Origin: Sphingopyxis sp. LC363
Lineage (GTDB): Bacteria; Pseudomonadota; Alphaproteobacteria; Sphingomonadales; Sphingomonadaceae
NCBI RefSeq assembly: GCF_000756385.1
Contig: NZ_JNFC01000001.1
Span: 62,001 to 126,000 of the forward strand
Direction of reading: 5' to 3'
Length of the DNA stretch: 64,000 bases
The notes beneath the pieces are model-generated. The model was not told the origin of the DNA. It saw only the letters and a program-made list of their open reading frames with translations, and did no database searches. Numbering within the stretch: the stretch's first letter is position 1; every line of letters begins with the position of its first letter. The position numbers and the translations under genes were made by a program. Shown piece by piece: positions 45,748-53,852 of this stretch.

Positions 45748-47190
45748 TTACGCCGTCCCGCCCACCGTCAGCCCACTCACCAGCAGCGTCGGCTGGCCGA
45801 CGCCCGCAGGGACGCTCTGCCCCGCCTTGCCGCAGATGCCGATGCCCTCGTCGATCGCCATGTCGTTGCCGATACCCGTGACCTTGGTCAGCACGCTCGG
45901 CCCGTCGCCGATCAGCGTCGCGCCCTTGATCGAGTCGCCCAATTTGCCGTTCTCGATTTTGTACGCCTCGGTGCAGGAAAAAACGAACTTGCCCGACACG
46001 ATGTCGACCTGTCCGCCGCCAAAGCTCTTGGCGAAGATACCGTTCTTGACGCGGCTCAGAAGCTCGGCGGGATCGTCATTCCCGCCGCGCATGAAGGTGT
46101 TGGTCATCCGCGGCATCGGCGCGTGCGCGAAGCTCTCGCGGCGCCCGTTGCCGGTCGGTTCGACGCCCATCAGCCGCGCGTTGAGGCGGTCCTGCATATA
46201 GCCTTTCAGGATTCCGTCCTCGATCAGCACCGTCTCGCCGGTCGGGGTGCCCTCGTCGTCGATGCTGAGCGAACCGCGGCGGCCGCCGCCGACCGGGCTT
46301 TCCATCGCGCCGTCGTCGACCACCGTCACGCCGGGCGCCGCGACGCGTTCGCCGATACGGCCGGAAAAGGCGCTGGTGCCCTTGCGGTTGAAATCGCCCT
46401 CGAGCCCGTGGCCGACGGCTTCGTGCAGCAGCACGCCGGGCCAGCCGGGGCCGAGCAGCACGGTGAACTCGCCCGCGGGGGCGTCGACCGCGCGCAGATT
46501 GACGAGCGCCTGGTTCAGCGCCTCGTCGATCGCGCGGTTCCACTGTGCGGGTTCGAACAGATGGTCGTACATATAGCGGCCGCCGAGGCCGAAATAGCCG
46601 CTCTCGCGGCGCCCGTTCTCCTCGACCACGATCGAGACGTTGAGGCGGACGAGCGGGCGGATATCGGTCGCGAGGAAGCCGTCGGCGCGGACGATCTCGA
46701 CCACCGACCAGCTTCCGGCGAGCGCGACCGAGACCTGCACGACGCGCGGATCGCGCGCGCGCGCGGCGGCGTCGACCTTCTGGCAAAGCTCGACCTTCTT
46801 CGCGAAGGGGATGAGGTCGAGCGGATTCGCCTCGTCGTAAAGGTGGCGGTTGGTGCGCGGCGGCGGGCCGGCGGGGGCTTGGCTGGCGGGATCGAGCAAC
46901 GCGAGCGTTTCGGCAGCGCGGCGGATCGCCCCTGCGCTGACGTCGCTCGCATGCGCGAAGCCCGTCATCTCGCCCGATACGGCGCGGAGGCCAAAGCCGG
47001 CGTCGGTCGAATAATCGGCGGTCTTGAGGCGCCCGTCGTCGAAACCGAAGCTCTCGGTCGCGCGATATTGCAGGTAAAGCTCGCCGTCGTCGGCCTTGGC
47101 GAGCGCCTCGCGCGCAAGCTTTTGCGCGAGATCGGGGTCGAGCGCATCGGCGCGATAGAGGAAGCGGCGGGGGTCGGGCGGGCTTGTCAT
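45748..47190 (-). CDS. tldD: Metalloprotease TldD
   Basis: 480-residue subunit of the TldD/TldE metalloprotease, which cleaves unfolded peptides and matures microcin- or CcdA-like substrates. The zinc motif H256-E-A-V-G-H261 is intact in [15 protein letters not shown], and the C-terminal [13 protein letters not shown] region with metal Cys is present. Start MTSPPDPRR at 47190 chosen by family N terminus. The TldE (PmbA) partner is not in the window, which is usual. Divergent from ung. Confidence 0.95.
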   Translation of the reverse strand: MTSPPDPRRFLYRADALDPDLAQKLAREALAKADDGELYLQYRATESFGFDDGRLKTADYSTDAGFGLRAVSGEMTGFAHASDVSAGAIRRAAETLALLDPASQAPAGPPPRTNRHLYDEANPLDLIPFAKKVELCQKVDAAARARDPRVVQVSVALAGSWSVVEIVRADGFLATDIRPLVRLNVSIVVEENGRRESGYFGLGGRYMYDHLFEPAQWNRAIDEALNQALVNLRAVDAPAGEFTVLLGPGWPGVLLHEAVGHGLEGDFNRKGTSAFSGRIGERVAAPGVTVVDDGAMESPVGGGRRGSLSIDDEGTPTGETVLIEDGILKGYMQDRLNARLMGVEPTGNGRRESFAHAPMPRMTNTFMRGGNDDPAELLSRVKNGIFAKSFGGGQVDIVSGKFVFSCTEAYKIENGKLGDSIKGATLIGDGPSVLTKVTGIGNDMAIDEGIGICGKAGQSVPAGVGQPTLLVSGLTVGGTA

Positions 47191-47289
47191 TGGGGGGATA
47201 TAGGGAAGCGAGCCGATGACGCAAAGGCCCGTTCGCCGCGCCGTGGTGAACAGGAGGCTGGACAAGCCCGCCGCGCTCTGGTGAAGCCC

Positions 47290-48000
47290 ATGGGCATGGC
47301 CGAGGTCAAACTGCATCCCGACTGGCTCGCCCGCCTCGGCGGCGAGTTCGAGCAGCCCTATATGGCGGCGCTCAAGCAATTTCTGGCGGGCGAGCGCGAT
47401 AAGGGGAAGGCGATCTTTCCGCGCCCGCGCGACTGGTTCGCCGCGCTCGACGCGACGCCGCCGCAGGATGTGCGCGTCGTGATCTTGGGGCAGGACCCCT
47501 ATCACGGGCCGGGGCAGGCGCACGGGCTCTGCTTTTCGGTGCAGCCCGGCGTGCGTACCCCGCCGAGCCTCGTCAACATCTACAAGGAAATGAAGAGCGA
47601 CCTCGGCATCCCGCCCGCATCGCACGGCTATTTGAAACATTGGGCCGAGCAGGGTGTGCTGCTGCTCAACAATTGCCTGACGGTCGAGGCGGGGATGGCC
47701 GCGTCGCATCAGGGCAAGGGATGGGAGAAGTTCACCGACGCCGCGGTCGCGGCGGTCGCCGCCGATCCGGCGCCCAAGGTCTTCATCCTGTGGGGCAGCC
47801 ATGCGCAGAAGAAGGCGGCGAACGTGCCGGGGCTGGGCCCCGGCGGCCCGCACCTGATCCTGCGCGCGCCGCATCCCTCGCCGCTGTCGGCGCATAACGG
47901 CTTTTTCGGGTCGCGGCCGTTCAGCCAGGCGAATGCCTTTCTCGAGGCGAAGGGGCGTGGCGCGATCGACTGGCGCTTGCCCGAAAACCCCGACGCATGA
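47290..48000 (+). CDS. ung: Uracil-DNA glycosylase
   Basis: Family-1 UDG of 236 residues that removes uracil from DNA in base excision repair. Catalytic water-activating motif G67QDPY71 with D69, the GLCFSV uracil pocket, [12 protein letters not shown], and the H195PSPLSAH leucine-loop motif are all present. ATGs at 47290 and 47296 are both possible starts. Upstream of the TSUP permease gene, 10 bases away. Confidence 0.97.
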   Translation: MGMAEVKLHPDWLARLGGEFEQPYMAALKQFLAGERDKGKAIFPRPRDWFAALDATPPQDVRVVILGQDPYHGPGQAHGLCFSVQPGVRTPPSLVNIYKEMKSDLGIPPASHGYLKHWAEQGVLLLNNCLTVEAGMAASHQGKGWEKFTDAAVAAVAADPAPKVFILWGSHAQKKAANVPGLGPGGPHLILRAPHPSPLSAHNGFFGSRPFSQANAFLEAKGRGAIDWRLPENPDA

Positions 48001-48010
48001 TCCCCGCCGC

Positions 48011-48769
48011 ATGAGCATCCTGGCCGATCCGGCGACGCTGGCGATTCTGGTCGTCGCGGTCGTGTTGCTCGGCATGGCGAAGGGCGGGCTCGCCGGGGTC
48101 GGTGCGCTCGCGACGCCTCTGGCGGCACTGGTGCTGCCGCCGGCGACCGCGGCGGCGCTGCTGCTGCCGGTGCTGATTGTGCAGGACGTGATCAGCGTCT
48201 GGTCGTTCCGCAAGACGTGGGACGGCTGGATCATCGGCTGGATGCTGCCCGGCGCCGCGCTCGGCATCCTCGCGGGCTGGTACTATGCCGAACGGGTGAA
48301 CGAGGCGCAGCTGATGGCGGCGCTGGGCGCGATCACGCTCGCCTTCGGGCTTTACCGTCTGTGGGTCGAGCGCGGCGGGCGGATCGTCGCGGCGTCGCAG
48401 TCGCCGGGCTGGGGCGGCAGCCTGTTCGGCTTCGCGACCGGGCTGACGAGCCAGATCGCGCATGCCGGCGGCCCGCCGTTCCAGATGTGGGTGACGCCGC
48501 GCCGCCTGCCGCACCTCGTCTTCATCGGAACGAGTTCGGTGCTCTTCGCGCTGATCAACTGGATGAAGGTGCCTGCCTATCTCGCGCTCGGCGCCTTTCC
48601 GCACGAGGTCGTCGTCGCGGCGCTGCTGCTGATGCCGCTCGCGATCGTCTCGACGCTGCTGACCGTGCGCTGGATGAAGCGGATGAACCCCGAACGCTTC
48701 TATGTGCTCATCTATGCGCTGATGGTGTTGCTCGGCGCCAAGCTGCTCTGGGACGGGCTTTCGGGATGA
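48011..48769 (+). CDS. TSUP family permease (TauE/SafE-like)
   Basis: Inner-membrane exporter of 252 residues with about eight hydrophobic segments in two repeats; LGMAKGGLAGVGALATPLAAL and GLTSQIAHAGGPPFQMW are the duplicated TSUP motifs. Family members move sulfite, sulfoacetate or related organic anions. The stop overlaps the start of the next gene (ATGA). Confidence 0.9.
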   Translation: MSILADPATLAILVVAVVLLGMAKGGLAGVGALATPLAALVLPPATAAALLLPVLIVQDVISVWSFRKTWDGWIIGWMLPGAALGILAGWYYAERVNEAQLMAALGAITLAFGLYRLWVERGGRIVAASQSPGWGGSLFGFATGLTSQIAHAGGPPFQMWVTPRRLPHLVFIGTSSVLFALINWMKVPAYLALGAFPHEVVVAALLLMPLAIVSTLLTVRWMKRMNPERFYVLIYALMVLLGAKLLWDGLSG

Positions 48770-49224
48770 GCGCGCCAGTGATCCTCGTCGATGCCGACGC
48801 CTGCCCGGTGAAGGACGAAATCTATCGCGTCGCGTGGCGGCACGAGGTGGCGGTCAAGGTCGTGAGCAACAGCCGGCTGCGCGTGCCCGAGCACCCGCTG
48901 ATCGAACGGATTACCGTCTCGGACGGCTTCGACGCCGCCGACGACTGGATCGCCGAAGCGGCGGATGCGAAGAGCATCGTGGTCACCGCCGACATATTGC
49001 TCGCCGACCGCGCGCTGAAGGCGGGGGCGACGGTGCTCGGCCCGAACGGCAAGCCCTTTACCGCGGCATCGATCGGCCCCGCGATCGCGACCCGCGCGAT
49101 CATGGCCGACCTGCGCGCGGGAATGGACGGCCGGGTCGGCGGGCCGCCGCCCTTTTCGAAGGCCGATCGCTCGCAATTCCTGCAGGCGCTTGATGCGGCT
49201 TTGGTACGCCTCAAGCGCGGTTAG
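48766..49224 (+). CDS. YaiI/YqxD (DUF188) family protein
   Basis: 152-residue PIN-like protein; VDADACPVKDEIYRVA, SDGFDAADDWI and VTADILLADRAL are the DUF188 signatures with the conserved acidic residues D9, D11 and the DAADDW pair. Function unknown. Translationally coupled to the TSUP permease. Its stop codon lies within the outer arm of the following repeat. Confidence 0.92.
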   Translation: MSAPVILVDADACPVKDEIYRVAWRHEVAVKVVSNSRLRVPEHPLIERITVSDGFDAADDWIAEAADAKSIVVTADILLADRALKAGATVLGPNGKPFTAASIGPAIATRAIMADLRAGMDGRVGGPPPFSKADRSQFLQALDAALVRLKRG

Positions 49225-49371
49225 AGCATCAAGCTGATAATCGGAATCAAACCCGACCCCGTTTGTGCTGAGCTTGTCGAAGCACCGTCCTTCTTCTGCG
49301 GTGCCAAAAGAAAGAACGGCCCTTCGACAAGCTCAGGGCGAACGGGTTTTAATTAGCGCACGATGCTCTAA
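49221..49371. repeat. Nested inverted repeat, CTTCGACAAGCTCAG family copy 2
   Basis: Outer arms TTAGAGCATC (49221-49230) and GATGCTCTAA (49362-49371) enclose the inner arms GTTTGTGCTGAGCTTGTCGA and GCCCTTCGACAAGCTCAGGG. The stop codon of the YaiI-like gene is inside the outer left arm. It accounts for half of the 297-base gap before the small exported protein. Confidence 0.85.
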
Positions 49372-49420
49372 AAAGTTTCTTTCTTTTCTTTTCAAGTCTT
49401 TGTGAGTTTTTCTCCGGCGA

Positions 49421-49434
49421 GTGACGGCGATCAC
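49421..49434. promoter_or_regulatory. CRP-type palindrome upstream of the 61-residue exported protein
   Basis: GTGA-CGGCGA-TCAC inside a larger CCGGCG/CGCCGG inverted repeat, 88 bases before the ATG at 49522. Inferred operator. Confidence 0.5.
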
Positions 49435-49521
49435 CGCCGGGTGCGATGCCGTGCGGCATAAGCAGCGCATCGGGAAAGACCCGAACCCAATTCGATGACT
49501 TTGAACCGATTCTGAAAGGAA

Positions 49522-49707
49522 ATGAAGATGACCAAGAAGATGATCGCCCCTGTCCTCGCGCTCGCCATCCTCGCTTCGGCGACCCCCGCGATGGCGCAGT
49601 CGGCGCAGCCCGCGCAGGGCAGCATCACGGTGACCTCGAACCCGATCCAGATCCTGATCGGCCTGCTGCTCCCCGCCGTGCAGAAGGTGCGCGAAGCCGC
49701 GCGCTAG
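49522..49707 (+). CDS. Tiny exported protein with DUF1559-like C-terminal tail
   Basis: 61 residues. A classic signal peptide (MKMTKKMIAPVLALAILAS, then ATPAMAQ) leaves a mature peptide of about 35 residues: SAQPAQGSITVTSNPIQ followed by ILIGLLLPAVQKVREAAR at the very end. That tail matches, nearly residue for residue, the segment that follows the prepilin helix in planctomycete DUF1559 proteins, which otherwise continue for hundreds of residues. GAAAGGA lies before the ATG. Followed by a strong terminator. The tail is amphipathic and could bind a membrane. Function unknown. Confidence 0.82.
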   Translation: MKMTKKMIAPVLALAILASATPAMAQSAQPAQGSITVTSNPIQILIGLLLPAVQKVREAAR

Positions 49708-49756
49708 GCGCGACCGGTTTCCTATCCGGGCCGCCCCACCACGGCGGTCCGGAACC

Positions 49757-49795
49757 ACAGCCCTCCCGCCCCTGCGACCCGGGCGGGAGGGCTGT
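49757..49795 (+). terminator. Strong stem-loop after the tiny exported protein gene
   Basis: ACAGCCCTCCCGCCC (49757-49771), nine-base loop, GGGCGGGAGGGCTGT (49781-49795): 15 perfect pairs, followed by CTCGTTTCC. Acts on the plus strand; the minus-strand gene converges from the other side. Confidence 0.85.
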
Positions 49796-49829
49796 CTCGT
49801 TTCCGAGTTCCGCGCCTAGGGTCCTGACC

Positions 49830-50468
49830 CTAGCCCGCGGCGCCCGCCGCCTGCATCTCGGCGATCAGCCCGTTGTCGATTTCCTTCGCGCGCTGGTAGG
49901 CCGGGCGTTCGCGAAGTCCGGCGGCATAGGCCTCGAACGCCGGGCGCGGCGCGATGGTGCCGAACTGCAATCCCCAGTCGATCTGGCTGCCGACATAGAC
50001 GTCGGCGGCGCTGAAGCGGTCGCCCGCGACGAACGCCTTGCCCGCGACCGCGCCTTCGAGCGCGTCGAGAGCCGCGGCGAGCGAGCCGAAGCCCGCCATG
50101 CGCTGCTGGTCGGCATCGGGTTCGATCCCGAAATGCTTGGCGGTGATCGCCTGCTCGACGGGGCCTGCGGTGAAAAAGAGCCAGCGATAATAATCGGCGC
50201 GGTCGGCCGGGTCGGGGGCGAGGCCCTTTTCGGGAAAGGCGTCGGCGAGATAGGCGCAGATCGCGGCGCATTCGGTGACCGCCTTGCCCTTGTGGACGAT
50301 CGCCGGAACCTTGCCCATCGGGTTCACCTTGAGATAGGCGGCGTCCTTCATCGTCGTCCCATAATCGAGGATGCGCGGTTCGTAAGGCACGCCGACCTCT
50401 TCGAGCATCCAGCGCGCGATCTGTCCGCGCGACATCGGGTTGGTATAGAAAATCAGTTCGTCGGCCAT
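49830..50468 (-). CDS. Glutathione S-transferase family protein
   Basis: 212 residues. Thioredoxin-like N-terminal domain with ELIFYTNPMSRGQIARWMLEE (catalytic Ser region) and NPMGKVPAIVHKGKAVTECAAICAYLAD (glutathione-binding cis-Pro and Glu/Cys region), followed by an all-helical C-terminal domain. Start at 50468 is set by GGGAGAAG upstream. Probable detoxification role; no linked substrate pathway. Confidence 0.92.
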   Translation of the reverse strand: MADELIFYTNPMSRGQIARWMLEEVGVPYEPRILDYGTTMKDAAYLKVNPMGKVPAIVHKGKAVTECAAICAYLADAFPEKGLAPDPADRADYYRWLFFTAGPVEQAITAKHFGIEPDADQQRMAGFGSLAAALDALEGAVAGKAFVAGDRFSAADVYVGSQIDWGLQFGTIAPRPAFEAYAAGLRERPAYQRAKEIDNGLIAEMQAAGAAG

Positions 50469-50569
50469 CGCGCTTCTCCCATTGGATTGATTCGGGCAGG
50501 AACATATCAAGAACAAGGTTCGACTGCCAGCGGACTTGTTTTGTCATGCCAGCGGGCTAAGGCAAAGCG

Positions 50570-51331
50570 ATGAGCGACGAACGCATCTGGACCGCCGCCG
50601 TGCTGGTGATCGGCGACGAGATTCTCTCGGGCCGCACGCAGGACAAGAATGTATCGCAGATCGCGACCTGGCTCGACGTGCAGGGAATTCGCTTGCGCGA
50701 GGTGCGCATCGTGCCCGACGTCGAGGACGAGATCGTCGATGCGCTGAACGCGATCCGCGCGCGCTACGACTATGTTTTCACCACCGGCGGCATCGGCCCG
50801 ACGCACGACGACATCACCGTCGATGCGGTGGCCAAGGCACTGGGCGTCGGCGTCATCGTCCATCCAGAGGCGCGCGCGATCCTCGAGGGCTATTACAGCA
50901 AGCGCGGCGGCGAGCTGACCGAGGCGCGGCTGCGCATGGCGCGCACCCCCGACGGCGCCGAGCTGATCCCCAACCGCATGTCGGGCGCGCCGGGCATCCG
51001 CATCGGCAATCTGTTCGTGATGGCCGGTGTGCCGCACATCACCGCGGGCATGCTCGACGCGCTGACCGGCGAGCTCGAAGGTGGCAAGCCGCTCGTCGCG
51101 CATACGATCGGCGCATGGGCGCCCGAGAGCGAGATCGCCGACCTGCTCCGCCTCGGCGAAAAGGAGCATCCGGGGGTTGCGATCGGCAGCTATCCCTTCT
51201 TTCGCGATGGCAAGGTCGGGGCGAATTTCGTCATTCGCTCGACCGATGGCGCCGAGGTCGCGGCCTGCATCCAGATGCTGACCGCGGGCTTCGATGCGCT
51301 CGGCTATGCGGTGACCGACGGCGGCATCTGA
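50570..51331 (+). CDS. CinA-like molybdopterin-binding domain protein
   Basis: 253-residue protein of the CinA N-terminal (MoCF/MogA-like) family without the C-terminal nicotinamide-nucleotide amidase domain. VLVIGDEILSGRTQDKN and FTTGGIGPTHDDITVDAVA are the family signatures. Stand-alone versions are common in alphaproteobacteria; a nucleotide pyrophosphatase role is suspected for the family. Its 3' end overlaps the convergent MFS gene by 28 bases. Confidence 0.93.
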   Translation: MSDERIWTAAVLVIGDEILSGRTQDKNVSQIATWLDVQGIRLREVRIVPDVEDEIVDALNAIRARYDYVFTTGGIGPTHDDITVDAVAKALGVGVIVHPEARAILEGYYSKRGGELTEARLRMARTPDGAELIPNRMSGAPGIRIGNLFVMAGVPHITAGMLDALTGELEGGKPLVAHTIGAWAPESEIADLLRLGEKEHPGVAIGSYPFFRDGKVGANFVIRSTDGAEVAACIQMLTAGFDALGYAVTDGGI

Positions 51332-52539
51332 TCGGCCGGCTGCGCGCGCGGCAGGCGGCGGAGCATGGCAATCGCTAGCAGGCCAAAGACGGCGGCGACA
51401 ATGAAGGCGGCGCCCGGAAAATGCACCGGCGCCTTGTCGGCGGTGAAATAAGCCATCGTTCCCGTGAGCAGCAGCGGGGCGACGAGCTGCCCCAGCCCCA
51501 TCGCCATCGCCGAAATCCCCTGAACCTCGCCCTGCGTCTCCGCCGTCGCGCGGCGCGACATCATCGCCATCAGCGACGGCTGCACCGGCGCCTGCAGCGC
51601 GATGGGAATCAGCAGCAGGAAGGCGCCGATCGTCGAGGTGGTGAAGGCATAGCCGATATAGACCGCGACCGCGACGAGGATGCCGAGCGTCGCCGCGTCG
51701 CGCTCGCCGAAGCGCGCGACCGCGGGCCCGACGACGAACGCCTGCCCCAATGCGATCATCACCCCGACCGCGGCAAGGCTCGCCCCGATCATCCCCGGCG
51801 TCCAGCCGAGCTGCGCGATGCAATAGAAGCTCCACGTCATCGGATAGACGAGGCTTGCGATTTGCCACAGCACGAGCACCCCCGCGACGCCGTCCATGCC
51901 GGGCAGCGCTCGCATCGTCTGCCACGCGCCCAGCGGATTGGCGCGGCGCCAGTCGAAGGCGCGGCGGCGTTCGGGCGGCAGCGTTTCGGGAAAGATGAAC
52001 AGGCCGTAGAGCATGTTCGCGGCGGCGAGGATCGCGGCGGCGACGAAGGGCGCGCGCGGGCTCATCTCGCCGAGAAAGCCGCCGATTGCCGGCCCCGCGA
52101 CGAAACCGATCCCGAACGCCGCGCCGACGAAGCCGAAGTTGCGCGCGCGCTCCTCGGGCGCGGTGATGTCGGCGATCGCCGCCTGCGCCGCGGCATAGCT
52201 GCCGCCGAAAATGCCCGACAGCGCGCGCGCGACGAACAGCCAGGGCAAGGTCTCGACCACGGTGAGCAACGCATAATCGACCGCGAGCCCGCCCAATGCG
52301 AGCAGCAGCACGCGCCGACGCCCGAAGCGGTCGGAGAGGTTGCCGAGCACCGGCGAGGCGAGGAAGGTCGCGACCGCCATGACGAGGCCGATCCACGCGC
52401 CGACCTCGATCGCGTGGGGCAGGTCGATTTCGCCGACCTCCATCACGAGCTGCGGCAGCACCGGCATGATGATGCCGAAGCCGATCGCGTCCATGAAGAT
52501 CGTCGCGACGATGAACGGGATGGTCCGCGCCGGCGTCAC
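51304..52539 (-). CDS. Tet-type MFS drug exporter
   Basis: 411-residue inner-membrane antiporter of the TCR/Tet (DHA1) branch, GTG start at 52539 behind AAGGGAAAAG. Twelve hydrophobic segments; motif A as GNLSDRFGRRRVL between segments 2 and 3, and MDAIGFGIIMPVLPQ in segment 1 typical of TetA-like pumps. Whether it gives tetracycline resistance cannot be told; most chromosomal members do not. Converges on and overlaps the CinA-like gene. Confidence 0.92.
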   Translation of the reverse strand: MTPARTIPFIVATIFMDAIGFGIIMPVLPQLVMEVGEIDLPHAIEVGAWIGLVMAVATFLASPVLGNLSDRFGRRRVLLLALGGLAVDYALLTVVETLPWLFVARALSGIFGGSYAAAQAAIADITAPEERARNFGFVGAAFGIGFVAGPAIGGFLGEMSPRAPFVAAAILAAANMLYGLFIFPETLPPERRRAFDWRRANPLGAWQTMRALPGMDGVAGVLVLWQIASLVYPMTWSFYCIAQLGWTPGMIGASLAAVGVMIALGQAFVVGPAVARFGERDAATLGILVAVAVYIGYAFTTSTIGAFLLLIPIALQAPVQPSLMAMMSRRATAETQGEVQGISAMAMGLGQLVAPLLLTGTMAYFTADKAPVHFPGAAFIVAAVFGLLAIAMLRRLPRAQPADQMPPSVTA

Positions 52540-52611
52540 TTGTTCTTTTCCCTTGTCCCGGCCTTTGTCCTATTAAGCGCCACCGAACCCTCCTTGATGC
52601 GTTGCCGATAG

Positions 52612-53397
52612 ATGAAACTCGAAATCTCCGCCTCCCTAAATTACCGCCTGTCCGAACCGGTCGACCTGATGCTCCAGATCGAGGCGGCGAACGGCGGCGG
52701 CCAGCATGTCGAGGACGCATCGCTCGACCTCGGCGAGCCCGAATCCATTTCGCGCGTACCCGCGGCCGACGGCATCTGCGACCCGATCTGGCTGCGTGCC
52801 GAGGGCACGCTCCGCGCCGAATATCGCGCGCGCGTCGCGGTGGACCGCCCCGACATCGATCTCGCTTCGCTGGCCGAAGTGCCGCTGCACCGCCTGCCGG
52901 CCGGCGCGGTGCCCTATCTCAACGAATCGCGCTATTGCCCCTCGAACAAGTTTCACGCCTTCGTCGACCGCCGTTTCGGCGAGCTCGAAGGCGGGGCGAA
53001 GATCGTCCGCATGCGCGACTGGATCGAGAACCGCTTCACCTATGTCGCGGGCACCAGCGACGTCGATACCGGCGCGCTCGACAGCTTCGTCGAACGGCGC
53101 GGCGTGTGCCGCGACTATACGCATGTGATGATCGCGCTCGCCCGCGCCGCGCATATCCCGGCGCGCATGGCGAGCGTCTATGCGCTCGGCGCCCGGCCCA
53201 TGGACTTCCACGCCGTCGCCGAAGTCTATCTGGATGGCGACTGGCATATGGTCGACGCGACCGGGATGACGAGGCCGTCGGGATGCGCGCGCATCTGCAT
53301 CGGCCGCGACGCCGCCGACATCGCTTTCCTCACCGCCTATCGCGAGATCCAGCTGGTCGAGCAGTCGGTGAGGGTGAAGCCCTGCGAAGAGAAGTAG
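52612..53397 (+). CDS. Transglutaminase-like cysteine peptidase family protein
   Basis: 261 residues. The catalytic triad is visible: C166 in RRGVCRDYTH, H200 in MDFHAVAEVYL and D215 in MVDATG. An N-terminal beta domain of about 120 residues (LNYRLSEPVDLMLQIEA) precedes it. No signal peptide. This branch probably acts as a peptidase or amidase rather than a crosslinker. Last gene before the accessory region, divergent from the Tet-type pump with 72 bases between. Confidence 0.92.
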   Translation: MKLEISASLNYRLSEPVDLMLQIEAANGGGQHVEDASLDLGEPESISRVPAADGICDPIWLRAEGTLRAEYRARVAVDRPDIDLASLAEVPLHRLPAGAVPYLNESRYCPSNKFHAFVDRRFGELEGGAKIVRMRDWIENRFTYVAGTSDVDTGALDSFVERRGVCRDYTHVMIALARAAHIPARMASVYALGARPMDFHAVAEVYLDGDWHMVDATGMTRPSGCARICIGRDAADIAFLTAYREIQLVEQSVRVKPCEEK

Positions 53398-53852
53398 GCC
53401 CGGCGTGGCAAAGCCACGCCGTCAGTCCCCGCGTCGCGGGGCTGGCCGAGCTTTCGCTGATCGCGATTTGCGAAAACTGGAGCGGTGAAGGGAGTCGAAT
53501 AGAGCCAAGAATTGGCTAAAAACCGGCCTATTCTCTGATGCATCGTCTATCGGGCCCCCAAATAAGCCCCCGAAGGCGAGGCTTTACCTCGGGATCGGGC
53601 ACCCGTCTGGGAAACATGACCGCGAAGAATCGAGGCTAGCGGTCCAATCTACGACGGGGGAATTTTTATTTAGGGGCTACTCAGAGGTCAACATCTATAG
53701 CGCTGGCTGCGCGCCTTGAAAGGCAACGCAGACCGAAATTCGGATCATTTTGACGGCAGCATAGCCTCCTGTTGAACTCTGCCTTTCAATATTTCCCGAT
53801 TATTATAGGGCGCTCAGCCCACCTCTAAACCCAGAAAGAAGAACTAAATTTC
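53398..53852. other. 455-base junction region, chromosome to accessory DNA
   Basis: No gene seen. In order it holds two hairpins, GGCGTGGC/GCCACGCC (53402-53420) and CCCCGC/GCGGGG (53427-53441), the tRNA-3'-end-like fragment (53478-53500), a small AGCCAA/TTGGCT palindrome (53503-53517), and then AT-richer sequence leading to the recombinase gene. The change in base composition near 53.5 kb fits an insertion boundary. Confidence 0.6.
53478..53500 (-). other. tRNA 3'-end-like fragment, candidate attachment site
   Basis: On the minus strand the sequence reads ATTCGACTCCCTTCACCGCT then CCA. It looks like the T-loop, T-stem and acceptor end with CCA of a tRNA-Gly gene (usual form TTCGATTCCC...CCCGCTCCA). 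No complete tRNA cloverleaf is present around it. Integrases commonly leave such fragments at element ends. Confidence 0.5.

Noticed and set aside
51304-51331. Overlap of the CinA-like and MFS genes as a regulatory antisense device
   Set aside because: A 28-base tail-to-tail overlap is ordinary in compact genomes; nothing more supports regulation.
53478-53560. Complete tRNA gene on the minus strand
   Set aside because: Only the T-arm and acceptor 3' end are recognisable; no anticodon arm or 5' acceptor strand upstream.
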